A stretch of DNA of 64,000 nucleotides from contig CAMDAH010000010.1 of the NCBI GenBank assembly GCA_945888625.1, forward strand, positions 28,383-92,382, read 5' to 3'. Below the pieces are notes generated by a model. That model was not told the origin of the DNA, searched no databases, and was given only the letters and a program-made list of their open reading frames with translations. This document shows positions 33,415-43,908 of this stretch, piece after piece. Source of the DNA: Chryseobacterium gleum. GTDB lineage: Bacteria > Bacteroidota > Bacteroidia > Flavobacteriales_D > Crocinitomicaceae. The translations under genes and the position numbers were made by a program. Every line of letters starts with the position of its first letter. The first letter of the stretch is position 1.

Positions 33415-33422
33415 TAGATTTG
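33415..33422 (+). promoter_or_regulatory. rsfS-ftsH -7 box TAGATTTG
   Basis: Exact TAnnTTTG, 17 nt before rsfS ATG. Confidence 0.6.
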
Positions 33423-33439
33423 TAAACGATAAAAAATTA

Positions 33440-33817
33440 ATGCGAAAAAAAAAAGAACCAGATGCCTCTGAAATTTTAGTAAAGGCTATCATAGAAGGAA
33501 TGCAAGAAAACAAAGCGAACGACATCGTCGTTTTGGACCTTAGAAAATTAAGTAGCGCTGTATGCGATTTTTTTGTTATATGCTCTGGCGACTCGAGTAC
33601 ACACGTTGATGGTATCTCAAACGCTATTGCACGTTTCACAAGAAAAGAGCTAAAAGAAAAGCCATGGCACATAGAAGGTAAAACAAATAGCGAGTGGATT
33701 TTGTTAGACTATATAAACGTAGTTAGTCACGTTTTCTACAAAGACGCAAGAAAATTTTATGAACTTGAAGATTTGTGGGCAGACGCAACAAGAACAGATA
33801 TACCAAATATAAATTAA
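33440..33817 (+). CDS. rsfS: Ribosome silencing factor
   Basis: DFFVICSGDSSTHVDGI...EWILLDYINVVSHVFYKDARKFYELEDLW. Confidence 0.95.
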   Translation: MRKKKEPDASEILVKAIIEGMQENKANDIVVLDLRKLSSAVCDFFVICSGDSSTHVDGISNAIARFTRKELKEKPWHIEGKTNSEWILLDYINVVSHVFYKDARKFYELEDLWADATRTDIPNIN

Positions 33818-33819
33818 AC

Positions 33820-35823
33820 ATGGCAAAAGAAAACAAGAAAGGTGGTTTTTCAGTGTACTGGATTTATGGAATTTTAGGCGTTGCCTTAATTGCCTTTCAA
33901 TTGTACGTGAGTGGTGATAGCCACGTAGTTATTTCAAGTAAAAAAACACTTTATGCGCTTGTTGAGGCGAAAGGAGTAAAAAACATTGAAATTGTTAATC
34001 AAACAAGTGCTGACTTTAAGTTAAATAAAGAAGGCGTTGCGTTTATTGAAAAAAACAAAAGCGGAGATTTCAATACCATGAAAAAAGCCTTGAAAAAGGT
34101 TTCTCCCGTGAAGGGCAAAGAAATTATTTTCGAAATAGAAAACATAGGTGATCTAGGAAATTTTCAAAGTGATTTAGACGCTAGAAAAGCCAATTATTCG
34201 ATCGTAAATCGTGTTAATTACTTTTCGCAAATATTAAGTTATATTTTGCCGTTTGGAATTATCATTTTAATTTGGGTTTTCGTGATGCGAAGAATGTCAG
34301 GTGGAGGCGGTGGAGGCGGAGGAAGCCAAATTTTCAACATCGGAAAGTCTCGTGCGCAAGTTTACGATAAAGGAAAGTCAACCAACACTACATTCAAGGA
34401 TGTCGCAGGGCTTGCGGAAGCAAAAGTCGAAATTGTTGAGATTGTTGAATTTCTAAAAAATCCAAAAAAGTATACTGATATAGGTGCAAAAATCCCGAAA
34501 GGCGCTTTGCTGGTAGGTCCTCCAGGAACGGGAAAAACACTATTAGCCAAGGCCGTTGCAGGAGAGGCAAAAGTTCCCTTCTTTTCCTTATCAGGGTCTG
34601 ATTTTGTGGAAATGTTTGTTGGTGTTGGTGCCTCTCGGGTTCGCGATTTATTCAAGCAAGCCAAAGAAAAAGCACCCTCTATTATCTTTATTGATGAGAT
34701 TGACGCAATTGGAAGAGCACGTGGAAAAAATAACGGTTTCAATTCAAACGATGAACGTGAAAACACCTTGAACCAGTTGCTAACCGAAATGGATGGATTT
34801 GGCACTAATTCTGGTGTTATTATACTAGCAGCGACTAATCGCGCTGACGTTTTAGACAGTGCATTAATGCGTGCAGGCCGTTTTGACCGTCAGATATACG
34901 TTGACATGCCTGATCTCAACGAACGAAAAGAGATTTTCCAAGTTCACCTAAAACCTTTAAAATTAGAAGCAAATTTAGACGTGGATTTTTTATCAAAACA
35001 AACTCCAGGATTTTCTGGAGCAGACATTGCGAATCTTTGTAATGAAGCGGCTTTAATTGCAGCAAGAAATGGTAAAAAGAAAGTGGAAAAACAAGATTTT
35101 CTAGACGCGGTAGACCGAATTATAGGTGGACTCGAAAAGAAAAATAAAATAATTAGTTTAGAAGAGAAAAAAGCCATCGCGTTTCACGAAGCAGGTCACG
35201 CCACTATTTCTTGGCTATTAGAGTTTGCTCATCCACTTGTAAAAGTAACCATAGTTCCTCGAGGCCAGTCGTTAGGTGCCGCTTGGTATCTTCCCGATGA
35301 AAGGAGCATAACCACAACAGAGCAACTTCTCGATCAAATGTGCTCTGCACTTGGAGGTCGTGCAGCCGAAGAACTAACGTTTGGAAAGATTAGCACGGGA
35401 GCTCTCAGCGATTTGGAAAAAGTAACTAAACAAGCTTATGCCATGGTTTCCATCTATGGTTTGAATAAAAAATTGGGTAATGTTTCTTTTTATGATTCCC
35501 AAGGTCGCGACACTTTCATGAAGCCTTATTCTGACCAAACTGCGATGATTATCGATCAAGAAGTAAGTGAATTAATTGAAACCCAATATCGTAGAGCTTT
35601 AGACACATTAGCCAACAACCAGGACAAATTAGTCCTCTTGGCTGAAAAACTACTTGCGACTGAGGTGATTTTTAAAGAAGACCTAGAAATTATTTTCGGT
35701 AAAAGAAGTTGGGATAGAGATATATTGGTGGAGGAATCGGTAGTGGAAGTAAAACCGAAACCAAAACGAATTTCCAAAAAAGCAGTTACTCCCAAGGATT
35801 CAATTGAGGGTAGCAATGAGTAA
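33820..35823 (+). CDS. ftsH: ATP-dependent zinc metalloprotease FtsH
   Basis: [30 protein letters not shown]; start at MAKENKKGG. Confidence 0.98.
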   Translation: MAKENKKGGFSVYWIYGILGVALIAFQLYVSGDSHVVISSKKTLYALVEAKGVKNIEIVNQTSADFKLNKEGVAFIEKNKSGDFNTMKKALKKVSPVKGKEIIFEIENIGDLGNFQSDLDARKANYSIVNRVNYFSQILSYILPFGIIILIWVFVMRRMSGGGGGGGGSQIFNIGKSRAQVYDKGKSTNTTFKDVAGLAEAKVEIVEIVEFLKNPKKYTDIGAKIPKGALLVGPPGTGKTLLAKAVAGEAKVPFFSLSGSDFVEMFVGVGASRVRDLFKQAKEKAPSIIFIDEIDAIGRARGKNNGFNSNDERENTLNQLLTEMDGFGTNSGVIILAATNRADVLDSALMRAGRFDRQIYVDMPDLNERKEIFQVHLKPLKLEANLDVDFLSKQTPGFSGADIANLCNEAALIAARNGKKKVEKQDFLDAVDRIIGGLEKKNKIISLEEKKAIAFHEAGHATISWLLEFAHPLVKVTIVPRGQSLGAAWYLPDERSITTTEQLLDQMCSALGGRAAEELTFGKISTGALSDLEKVTKQAYAMVSIYGLNKKLGNVSFYDSQGRDTFMKPYSDQTAMIIDQEVSELIETQYRRALDTLANNQDKLVLLAEKLLATEVIFKEDLEIIFGKRSWDRDILVEESVVEVKPKPKRISKKAVTPKDSIEGSNE

Positions 35824-36019
35824 TTTTGAGCGTCTGCTAAACACCACGGATCGTTTTTATTTCGAAATTTGTAAAGATTTACTCGCTGCAAATGAAATCG
35901 AATTTAGAGAACGAAACACAGTCGATAGCATGTATCAAAATTTTGGGACTTACGAAATTTTCGTCGATACAAAAGACCTAGTTCAGTCCAAACAATTAAT
36001 AAACATTGGCAATGAATAA
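35816..36019 (+). CDS. Small DUF2007-like putative signal-transducing protein
   Basis: 67 aa ORF overlapping the ftsH stop (ATGAGTAA) and cdsA start; composition like DUF2007. Confidence 0.55.
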   Translation: MSNFERLLNTTDRFYFEICKDLLAANEIEFRERNTVDSMYQNFGTYEIFVDTKDLVQSKQLINIGNE

Positions 36020-36833
36020 TTTGGTTATCCGATCAATAACTGGTTTGTTATTTTGCACCACAGTTATTGGTTCGATACTCTGGGGACCATACGCTCAAGC
36101 CATTGTGTTTTCACTATTCATGGTTATCGGTTTAATTGAGTTTTATCGTTTATTCAAAGCACATCCACTGTTAAAAATAAGCGCTGAAATCGGTCTGTTC
36201 ATTGGGATTTTTATTTTCGTGCTGCTTGTTGGAATTAGCATGGAATTATTACCTGTTTTATCGATTGCATTCATATTTCCCTTATTCTTTACTCTAGTTC
36301 TTGTTGAATTATGGAAAAAGCATGCTAATCCAGTTTTAAATATTTCCTTGTTGGTATTTGGGATTATTTACGTCGTGGTACCCTTTTATTTAACCATTGA
36401 TCTAAACCTCAGAAACACGAATCCTGCCTTACCGAGCGTGGTAGGTATGTTTCTATTGATTTGGACAAACGACACCTTCGCTTATGTTTCGGGTAGAATA
36501 ATCGGTAAAACCAAATTATTTGAGCGTATTTCTCCAAACAAAACGTGGGAAGGTGCTTTGGGCGGAATTTTAATGACCTTAGTACTTGGATTTATTTTTG
36601 GGAAATATTTTGATCCTGGCCATATTTTATTTTGGGTAATTTCGGCAGCCATCATTGCACCTGGATCGATTTTTGGCGATCTATTAGAATCATTATTCAA
36701 GCGAAGTTTACAATTGAAAGACTCAGGGAGTATTTTACCAGGACATGGCGGGATACTCGATCGTTTTGATGCAGCCTTGTTTTCCATTCCTTTTTTTTAT
36801 TGTTGGAACATGGTTTACTTTTATTGGGTTTAA
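36012..36833 (+). CDS. cdsA: Phosphatidate cytidylyltransferase
   Basis: Polytopic; ISPNKTWEGALGG...SIFGDLLESLFKRSLQLKDSGSILPGHGGILDRFDA. Confidence 0.95.
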   Translation: MNNLVIRSITGLLFCTTVIGSILWGPYAQAIVFSLFMVIGLIEFYRLFKAHPLLKISAEIGLFIGIFIFVLLVGISMELLPVLSIAFIFPLFFTLVLVELWKKHANPVLNISLLVFGIIYVVVPFYLTIDLNLRNTNPALPSVVGMFLLIWTNDTFAYVSGRIIGKTKLFERISPNKTWEGALGGILMTLVLGFIFGKYFDPGHILFWVISAAIIAPGSIFGDLLESLFKRSLQLKDSGSILPGHGGILDRFDAALFSIPFFYCWNMVYFYWV

Positions 36834-36849
36834 TAATTAATCCCTTACA

Positions 36850-36881
36850 TTGGCACAAATCGCACTAAATTGTTAACTTTC
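36850..36881 (+). promoter_or_regulatory. psd promoter TTG-N21-TAACTTTC
   Basis: -33/-7 spacing correct, one mismatch in -7; 4 nt before ATG. Confidence 0.5.
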
Positions 36882-36885
36882 CATC

Positions 36886-37554
36886 ATGAAATTTCATAGA
36901 GAGGGACATTCAATCCTATTAATTTCTTTCATTGCATCGCTAATTATTGGTATTACCAACTATTTTCTACTACTAAAAAATTTACATTGTATTGTTTTTT
37001 GGGGTATTGAAGTATTCAATTTAATTTTCTTTATTTTAATAGTTCAATTTTTCAGAATTCCAAAAAGACAAAGAACCTATAAAGACGAGGAAATAGTTTG
37101 CCCAGCAGACGGAGAAATTGTAGTCATTGAAGAAACCTTAGAAAGCGAATATTTTAATGATATTAGAATTCAAGTTTCTATTTTTATGTCACCATTGAAT
37201 GTTCATGCGAACTATTACCCTGTTAATGGTGTTGTCAATTATCAAAAATATCATCCAGGAAAATTTTTGGTAGCATGGCATCCAAAAAGCAGTACAGAAA
37301 ATGAACGTTCCACCATGGTAATAAAAACAAATAGTGGACAAGAAGTATTAGTAAGACAAATTGCAGGTGCGGTTGCGCGACGAATTTGTTATTACACTGA
37401 AGTAGGAAGTATTGCAAAACAAGGAGAAGAATTCGGATTTATCAAGTTTGGCTCAAGAATTGATGTATTCTTACCGAAGAACACCGAGCTTTCCATTGCA
37501 ATTGGAGATAAAGTTCAATCAAAATTGACAATACTTGGAAATATTATTAATTAA
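36886..37554 (+). CDS. psd: Phosphatidylserine decarboxylase family protein
   Basis: VCPADGEIVVIEE, FMSPLNVHANYYPVNG, GFIKFGSRIDVFLP (LGST-like cleavage region replaced by FGS). Confidence 0.93.
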   Translation: MKFHREGHSILLISFIASLIIGITNYFLLLKNLHCIVFWGIEVFNLIFFILIVQFFRIPKRQRTYKDEEIVCPADGEIVVIEETLESEYFNDIRIQVSIFMSPLNVHANYYPVNGVVNYQKYHPGKFLVAWHPKSSTENERSTMVIKTNSGQEVLVRQIAGAVARRICYYTEVGSIAKQGEEFGFIKFGSRIDVFLPKNTELSIAIGDKVQSKLTILGNIIN

Positions 37555-37580
37555 TGTATAACTTTACAAAAAACAAAACC

Positions 37581-37790
37581 ATGAAAAAATTACTATTAGT
37601 ATTGACATTAAGCACATTTGTAGCTCCAATGGCAATTAATACCTATGCAGCAGCAAATGGTATTAAGGTTGAATTAAATGATGATGACAAGAAAAAGAAG
37701 CGTAAGAAAAAGAAATCTTGTTGTGCATCTGAAACAAAATCTTGTGGGGCAGGCGAACAAAAAGCTTGTTGTTCTAAGAAAGCGAATTAA
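37581..37790 (+). CDS. Small exported Lys-rich/Cys-rich protein of unknown function
   Basis: MKKLLLVLTLSTFVAPMAINTYA signal, then DDDKKKKRKKKKSCCASETKSCGAGEQKACCSKKAN; followed by a strong terminator. Confidence 0.7.
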   Translation: MKKLLLVLTLSTFVAPMAINTYAAANGIKVELNDDDKKKKRKKKKSCCASETKSCGAGEQKACCSKKAN

Positions 37791-37811
37791 TTAAAATTAA
37801 GATTTAGATTT

Positions 37812-37842
37812 AAAAAAACCACCTTAACGGTGGTTTTTTTTT
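37812..37842. terminator. Bidirectional terminator between the Cys-rich ORF and the acyl-CoA ligase gene
   Basis: AAAAAAACCACC-TTAAC-GGTGGTTTTTTTTT. Confidence 0.9.
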
Positions 37843-37843
37843 G

Positions 37844-39610
37844 TTAATTCAAATACATAGTTGAATATTCAGCTTGATAATTCTCCATTATCTTCTTCCT
37901 CTTAAGCTTCAGGGTTGGTGTTAATTCATTCGCTGCAATAGAAAATTCCTTTTCTAACAAAGCAAACTTTTTAATCTGTTCCCAATTACCATATTCCTTA
38001 TTATATGTATTTATTTCCTCTCCAATTCGATCATTAACTAATTTTGATTTTGCGATATCCGCATTTGAAAGTCCACTAAAATCATGATTTTTGTATTCAC
38101 CCCATTCACGAATAAAAGCAAAATTCGGGACAATAAAAGCAGAAGGGAATTTTTCTCCTTCTCCGACCACCATTATTTGTTCAATAAAACGAGACTCTTT
38201 AAATTTATTTTCCATGGCTTGAGGCACGATGTACTTTCCACCAGAGGTCTTAAATATTTCTTTTTTACGATCTGTGATTTTCAAGAACTTATCTTCCTGA
38301 AACGTTCCGATATCACCGGTGTGAAACCAGCCATCCGCATCAAAAACTTCATTAGTAGCTTCCTCATTTTCAAAATATCCCATCATCACATTTGGGCCTT
38401 TAACTAAGATCTCGCCATCCTCGGCAATTTTGACTTCGACTTTCTCAATTAATTGTCCAACACAGCCGATTCGAACTCCTTTGACAAAACAATTCACAGA
38501 AACAACAGGCGAGGTTTCTGTTAATCCATATCCTTCAAGAATAGGAATATCGGCAGCAAAGAAAATACGTGCTAATCTAGGTTGCAAGGCAGCACTTCCA
38601 GAAGCAATCGCCCTTACATTTCCACCCAAAGCTTCCTGCCATTTTTTAAAAATTAATTTCCGTGCAATACTTAATTTAAAGTGGTACCAAGAACTTTTAC
38701 CCATAAAATCGTACTCTTCTGCCAAGGAAACGGCCCAAAAGAACAATTTTCGTTTTATACCAGAAAGATCTTCTCCTTTCGCCATTATCTTATCGAACAC
38801 TTTTTCGATCAAACGTGGAACAGCTGAAAAGACCTCTGGCTTAACTTCTCGAATGTTTTCACCAATGGTTTCCATGGATTCTGCAAAATAAATAGAACAG
38901 CCTAAATACATATACAAGTAATGCAACATCCGTTCATAGACATGGCAAACAGGTAAAAAGGAAAGTACTTTAGAACCTTGAGATGCAGGAATTGGCGCTA
39001 TGCAAGCTTCCACATTTGACAATAAATTTAAGTGTGAAAGCATTACACCTTTGGGATTCCCAGTGGTACCGGAAGTATAAATGATTGTCACCATGTCTTC
39101 AGGAGCTACTTCAGCCATACGCTTAGTTACCTCACTTTCTTCTATTTTAGCCGCATTTTCATGAATCGCTTTCCAATTAGTGGCTCCCTCCACTTCATCA
39201 AAAGTAAAAACTGAGCTTAGAGAAGGCGCATTGGGACGGATTTTTTCTACTTTATCAAACAATTCTTTATTAGAAACCACGATTAATTTCACGGAAGCAT
39301 TATTGATTATAAAAGAATAATCAGATTCTGAACTTGTAGGATAAAGCGGTACAAGAATTGCCCCTATTTGTTGGACGGCAATATCAAAGATATTCCACTC
39401 TACCCTATTATTCGCCGATACAGAAACCCGATCACCTTTTTGCACATTGAGCGCAATTAGTCCCCTAGAGACAAGCATGACCTCATCAAGAAATTGTTGT
39501 GTTGAAGTACCAATCCAATCGCCTGCTATTTTGGTGACAAACATAGTAGCATTCGGATAATTTTTTACTTGGTGATAGGGAACATCAAAAAGTCTTTTAG
39601 CGTAGAACAT
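37844..39610 (-). CDS. Long-chain fatty acid--CoA ligase (AMP-forming)
   Basis: TIIYTSGTTGNPKGVMLSH, GYGLTETSPVVS, DGWFHTGDIG. Confidence 0.94.
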   Translation of the reverse strand: MFYAKRLFDVPYHQVKNYPNATMFVTKIAGDWIGTSTQQFLDEVMLVSRGLIALNVQKGDRVSVSANNRVEWNIFDIAVQQIGAILVPLYPTSSESDYSFIINNASVKLIVVSNKELFDKVEKIRPNAPSLSSVFTFDEVEGATNWKAIHENAAKIEESEVTKRMAEVAPEDMVTIIYTSGTTGNPKGVMLSHLNLLSNVEACIAPIPASQGSKVLSFLPVCHVYERMLHYLYMYLGCSIYFAESMETIGENIREVKPEVFSAVPRLIEKVFDKIMAKGEDLSGIKRKLFFWAVSLAEEYDFMGKSSWYHFKLSIARKLIFKKWQEALGGNVRAIASGSAALQPRLARIFFAADIPILEGYGLTETSPVVSVNCFVKGVRIGCVGQLIEKVEVKIAEDGEILVKGPNVMMGYFENEEATNEVFDADGWFHTGDIGTFQEDKFLKITDRKKEIFKTSGGKYIVPQAMENKFKESRFIEQIMVVGEGEKFPSAFIVPNFAFIREWGEYKNHDFSGLSNADIAKSKLVNDRIGEEINTYNKEYGNWEQIKKFALLEKEFSIAANELTPTLKLKRKKIMENYQAEYSTMYLN

Positions 39611-39644
39611 AGGCTTAATTTATTAAGCGAATATAACCAAAAGA

Positions 39645-41012
39645 TTATAAAAAGAATACTCCAAAAAAGGAAATAAGAATAATACCTATAATATTTAACA
39701 CTAAACCGGCCCTTGCCATCTGTCCCATAGTTACAAAACCAGAAGAAAAAACAATAGCGTTAGGCGGTGTTCCCATCGGAAGCATAAAGGCACAACTTGC
39801 CGCTAAGGTGAGGGGAATACATAATTGCAGGATATCTAATCCTGCCGATTTAGCGAAGGCGGCAACAATTGGAACACAAATAACTACCAAGGCTATGTTC
39901 GATAATAATTCTGATGCAAAAATAGTTATAGCGACCATTGCAACAATAATGACAAAGATCGATTCATTATTAAACGATGCCAGTACATCCGTTAATAAGG
40001 CAACTATACCATTCACTTCTAACATTTTAGCAAGCGCCAATCCACCTCCAAAGAGCAATAAAATTCCCCAAGGCAATTTTTCAGTATCCGACCAATTCAA
40101 AAGTGGCTTTTTCGTTTTATTGGCAGGAATGATAAACAGTAAGACAGCGCCCAATATGGCCACGTTTTCATCGTCGTATTTTACTGGTGTAAGATCATTG
40201 ATTAAATCCTTAAAGATCCATAAAAATACCACCCCACCAAAAACTAAGACCACTCTAATTTGTTCCGTGGACCAAGGTTTTTTCACAATTTTAAAATCAT
40301 GAAAATCCAGTCGTTCTTTACCAAGCGAAAAATAAAAATAAACGTAAGTAATTAAGAGCATTAACACACTAATAGGCAAAGCAATTTTCATCCATTCAAA
40401 AAACCCAATGGTAATCCCATAATTTTGTTCTAAAATGGCCGCCATTTGCGTATTGGTTGGCGTACCGACAAGTGTGGCCATTCCACCAATACTCGATGCA
40501 TAAGCAATCGATAGCACTAAATAAAGACTAAATTTTGATTTTTGGTGTGCTACAGGAAGTGCGTGAATTATAGCCATTGCCATGGGAAGCATCATTAGCG
40601 CAGTTGCGGTATTGGAAATCCACATACTAATCAATCCGGTACTAAAGATAAAACCAAGTAAAATTCTAGGCTTTGAATCCCCAACAATAGTTAATATTCC
40701 GTGGGCAATTTGTTCGTGCACACGCCATTTTTCAAGGCCTAAGGCCAAGATAAATCCGCCTAAAAACAAATAAACGTTGCTATTACCGTAAGCACTTGCT
40801 AATTCGGCAGGTTTAAGAATTCCAAGTGGAATAGCTAAAACCAAAGGGAGAAGCGCTGTTAAATAAATGGGGATGATCTCTAAGATCCACAGAAAAATCA
40901 TTAATCCACCGAGTGCAATCGCATTCCAGAAAGTAGATTTTCCGCCCGAGATAAACAAGGATAAAAAGAAACCAATGAACCCTAAGAAGGCAAAAATTGA
41001 TTTCCACTTCAT
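39645..41012 (-). CDS. SLC13/DASS family anion symporter
   Basis: Polytopic; MWISNTATALMMLPMAMAI (SNT) and MLPMGTPPNAIVFSSG. Confidence 0.92.
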   Translation of the reverse strand: MKWKSIFAFLGFIGFFLSLFISGGKSTFWNAIALGGLMIFLWILEIIPIYLTALLPLVLAIPLGILKPAELASAYGNSNVYLFLGGFILALGLEKWRVHEQIAHGILTIVGDSKPRILLGFIFSTGLISMWISNTATALMMLPMAMAIIHALPVAHQKSKFSLYLVLSIAYASSIGGMATLVGTPTNTQMAAILEQNYGITIGFFEWMKIALPISVLMLLITYVYFYFSLGKERLDFHDFKIVKKPWSTEQIRVVLVFGGVVFLWIFKDLINDLTPVKYDDENVAILGAVLLFIIPANKTKKPLLNWSDTEKLPWGILLLFGGGLALAKMLEVNGIVALLTDVLASFNNESIFVIIVAMVAITIFASELLSNIALVVICVPIVAAFAKSAGLDILQLCIPLTLAASCAFMLPMGTPPNAIVFSSGFVTMGQMARAGLVLNIIGIILISFFGVFFL

Positions 41013-41021
41013 CCTATCCTC

Positions 41022-41282
41022 TTAATGGTTTAAAGTGTTTAAAGCATCAATAAAGTAGTCAGATTTAGCTTCAACTTCCGTGTAAATTAGTCGGAATGCG
41101 GCCTTACCTTTTGCTTTGTTTATACTTCCTAAAACATGATCTTGGAAATCAGCCACTTCAACAATTAATTTTTCTGCTGCCGGTATTTTATTTTCGTCAG
41201 TAATTTGAATAAAATAACATTCATCTACCACATCAAAAACCATTTCGTTAAGGCCTTTTTTTAAGGTTCTTTTATTTCCCAT
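41022..41282 (-). CDS. Conserved hypothetical protein (86 aa)
   Basis: Complete ORF 9 nt upstream of the DASS transporter gene. Confidence 0.6.
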   Translation of the reverse strand: MGNKRTLKKGLNEMVFDVVDECYFIQITDENKIPAAEKLIVEVADFQDHVLGSINKAKGKAAFRLIYTEVEAKSDYFIDALNTLNH

Positions 41283-41404
41283 TTGTATTTTTTTGAGTAA
41301 AAGTAATGTGATTATTCTAGTTTTTCACTCGATAGACAAAGATATTTGAGTTTGTAGTATAATGAAAGCACAACCATGCAATAAGATTAAGTAATTTTAC
41401 AGGC

Positions 41405-42580
41405 ATGAATTATCCCATTATCCAACTCAGAAAAGCGAAAGATCATTCCGTATTAAGAAAGCATCCTTGGGTATTTTCAGGTGCGATTTATACCGACACG
41501 AGTGCCATAAATGACGGAGATATCGTTGCAGTTCACAACCATCGAAACGACTTTTTAGCCATTGGGCATTTTCAGCATGCGACCATCTCAGTTAGAATTC
41601 AAACATTTACAAATGAATTGATTAACGCGCATTTTTTCACTGAAAAACTTCAAAATGCCTTACAGTTGCGTTATGATTTGGGACTTGATAGCAAAGTGAA
41701 TTCCATCTTTAGAATTTGTCATGGCGAAGGAGATGGATTACCAGGATTAATCATAGATTACTACAACGGAGTTGCCGTTATTCAATGTCACTCAATAGGT
41801 ATGTATCATTGCCTCGCGGATATTTCCCTTGCGCTTCAAACTATATTGAAGGATAAATTAACAGCTATTTATTCAAAATCTTCCGATACGCTATCGACCA
41901 AAAATGAGATCGAAGACGCTTATTTATTTGGCGCATGTGAGTTACCTCATCAAGCAATGGAAAATGGCGTTAATTATTTCATTGATTGGATCAATGGACA
42001 AAAAACAGGTTTTTTTATTGACCAAAGGGAAAATCGAGCGATCCTAGGTAGGTATGCAAAAGGGAAGAAGATCTTGAATACTTTTTGCTATTCAGGTGGA
42101 TTCAGTTTACAAGCATTGTATAAAGGAGCAAGTATTGTGCATTCCTTAGATAGTTCCAAAAAAGCCATTGCATTAACACAAGAGAATATCATACTAAATA
42201 CATTTAAAGGAAAGCATGAATGTATTGTGGCAGATGCCATGGAATACCTAAAAGAAGTAGAAGAAGCGTACGATATTATTGTTATTGATCCACCTGCATT
42301 TGCAAAGCACCGCGATAAGCGTCACCAAGCGATCCAAGGCTATAAGCGTTTGAACGCGCACGTATTTAGGCAAATCAAACCAGGCGGGATTATTTTTACT
42401 TTTTCCTGCTCACAAGTTGTGGACAAACAGCTTTTCACCAATACCATAATTGCAGCAGCCATTGAAGCGGGAAGAAACATTCGTATTTTAGAGCAACTTC
42501 ACCAACCTGCCGACCATCCCATTAACGCTTTTCATCCCGAAGGAGAATACCTTAAAGGCTTAATCCTACAAATAGAATAA
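41405..42580 (+). CDS. Class I SAM-dependent rRNA methyltransferase (RlmI/RlmK-like)
   Basis: PUA N-terminus KHPWVFSGAI; FFIDQRENRAIL...LNTFCYSGGFSLQA; IVIDPPAFAKHRDK. Confidence 0.92.
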   Translation: MNYPIIQLRKAKDHSVLRKHPWVFSGAIYTDTSAINDGDIVAVHNHRNDFLAIGHFQHATISVRIQTFTNELINAHFFTEKLQNALQLRYDLGLDSKVNSIFRICHGEGDGLPGLIIDYYNGVAVIQCHSIGMYHCLADISLALQTILKDKLTAIYSKSSDTLSTKNEIEDAYLFGACELPHQAMENGVNYFIDWINGQKTGFFIDQRENRAILGRYAKGKKILNTFCYSGGFSLQALYKGASIVHSLDSSKKAIALTQENIILNTFKGKHECIVADAMEYLKEVEEAYDIIVIDPPAFAKHRDKRHQAIQGYKRLNAHVFRQIKPGGIIFTFSCSQVVDKQLFTNTIIAAAIEAGRNIRILEQLHQPADHPINAFHPEGEYLKGLILQIE

Positions 42581-43908
42581 TGTTAGCTATTCGTTACACA
42601 ACTATTCTGGGTGTTGCATTACCCATGATGGTTTCTGGTTTTATACAATCCATAGTCTTGATCACCGACGCTTCATTGATAAGTCGGTATTCAACCGAAG
42701 CATTTGATGCCCTTGGTAATGGGGGATTAATCTACATCACTTTGTACATGATGCTTGTAGGCATGAGTGATGGTTCGCAAATCATAATTGCTCGAAGAAT
42801 TGGCGAGAATAAAATAGATGCGATAGGTCGTATTTTTGGCACCACTGTTTTGACCCTCTGCTTTCTTGCCTTGATGCTATTTTTAGTGCTTTATTTTTTA
42901 ATGCCTGATTTAATCTTAAATTATTCCTCAAATAAAACCATTGCGCTGCTCCAAGGTAAATTTCTACATATTCGTTCCTTTTCCTTGTTTTTCGCGATGA
43001 TTATACTGAGTATACAAGCCATGTTAATCGCCAAAGGAAAAACGGTTGTTGTTTTAATTGCTGCGATAATAACCGCCGGAAGTAATGTATTAATGGCCTA
43101 TGCCTTTATTTTTGGAAATTTTGGTCTTCCATGCTTAGGAATCGAAGGCGCAGCCCTCGCTTCAACCCTTGCTGATGCTTGTTGCATGCTCTTTTTAATT
43201 GGCTACCTCTACTTTTCTTCAGAACGAAAAGAATACCAACTTTTCTCCTATTTTTCTTTTCAATGGCAATCATTAAAAGAGTTACTAAAAATTGGTAGCC
43301 CCTTACTTTTACAAGGGTTTTTTGCTTTAGCTACTTGGACTTTATTCTTTACGTGGATTGAACAAAAGGGGCAATTTGATTTAACTGTGTCACAAAATAT
43401 TCGATCGATTTATTTTTTAGCTTTCGTACCCATATGGGGCTTCGCAGGAACTACCAAAACATATATTTCACAATACATTGGCGCTGGCCAATTAGAGGCA
43501 TTGCCCATCATCCAGCGTAGGATCCAATTCCTTACTTTTGGATTTTTGCTGTTCACTTTTCATGGAGCACTACTCTATCCCGAGGTACTTATCAGGGTCA
43601 TCAACCCGGCTGAAATTTACGTGCAAAAAAGCGCCGAAATTTTACGATTAATCTCTTGCTCCATATTATTATACGGATTGGTTTCTGTCTATTTTCACAC
43701 GATACACGGAAGTGGAAATACCATGGTTTCTATGCTCATTGAATTAATTTCAGTGGTGACGTATTCATTTTTCAGTTACCTCTTCATTAAAGTTTTTCAA
43801 TGGGATATCTATTGGATTTGGACCGTAGAATATATTTATTTTAGTATTTTAGGTGGATTATCTTTGTTTTATTTACACTATTTCAATTGGAAAAAGAAAA
43901 TCTTATAA
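42580..43908 (+). CDS. MATE family efflux transporter
   Basis: Polytopic 442 aa; MVSGFIQSIVLITDASLISRYSTEAFDALGNGG...GMSDGSQIIIARRIGE. Confidence 0.88.
   Translation: MLAIRYTTILGVALPMMVSGFIQSIVLITDASLISRYSTEAFDALGNGGLIYITLYMMLVGMSDGSQIIIARRIGENKIDAIGRIFGTTVLTLCFLALMLFLVLYFLMPDLILNYSSNKTIALLQGKFLHIRSFSLFFAMIILSIQAMLIAKGKTVVVLIAAIITAGSNVLMAYAFIFGNFGLPCLGIEGAALASTLADACCMLFLIGYLYFSSERKEYQLFSYFSFQWQSLKELLKIGSPLLLQGFFALATWTLFFTWIEQKGQFDLTVSQNIRSIYFLAFVPIWGFAGTTKTYISQYIGAGQLEALPIIQRRIQFLTFGFLLFTFHGALLYPEVLIRVINPAEIYVQKSAEILRLISCSILLYGLVSVYFHTIHGSGNTMVSMLIELISVVTYSFFSYLFIKVFQWDIYWIWTVEYIYFSILGGLSLFYLHYFNWKKKIL

Noticed and set aside
34300-34326. GGAGGCGGTGGAGGCGGAGGA micro-repeat in ftsH
   Set aside because: Encodes the poly-Gly linker common after the FtsH TM region; ordinary low-complexity coding
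34362-34805. 147-aa ORF antisense to ftsH
   Set aside because: Shadow ORF over the conserved AAA domain
38430-38891. 153-aa ORF antisense to the acyl-CoA ligase
   Set aside because: Shadow ORF; no plausible domain or promoter
39808-40302. 164-aa ORF antisense to the DASS transporter
   Set aside because: Shadow ORF; Ile/Thr-rich reflection of membrane codons
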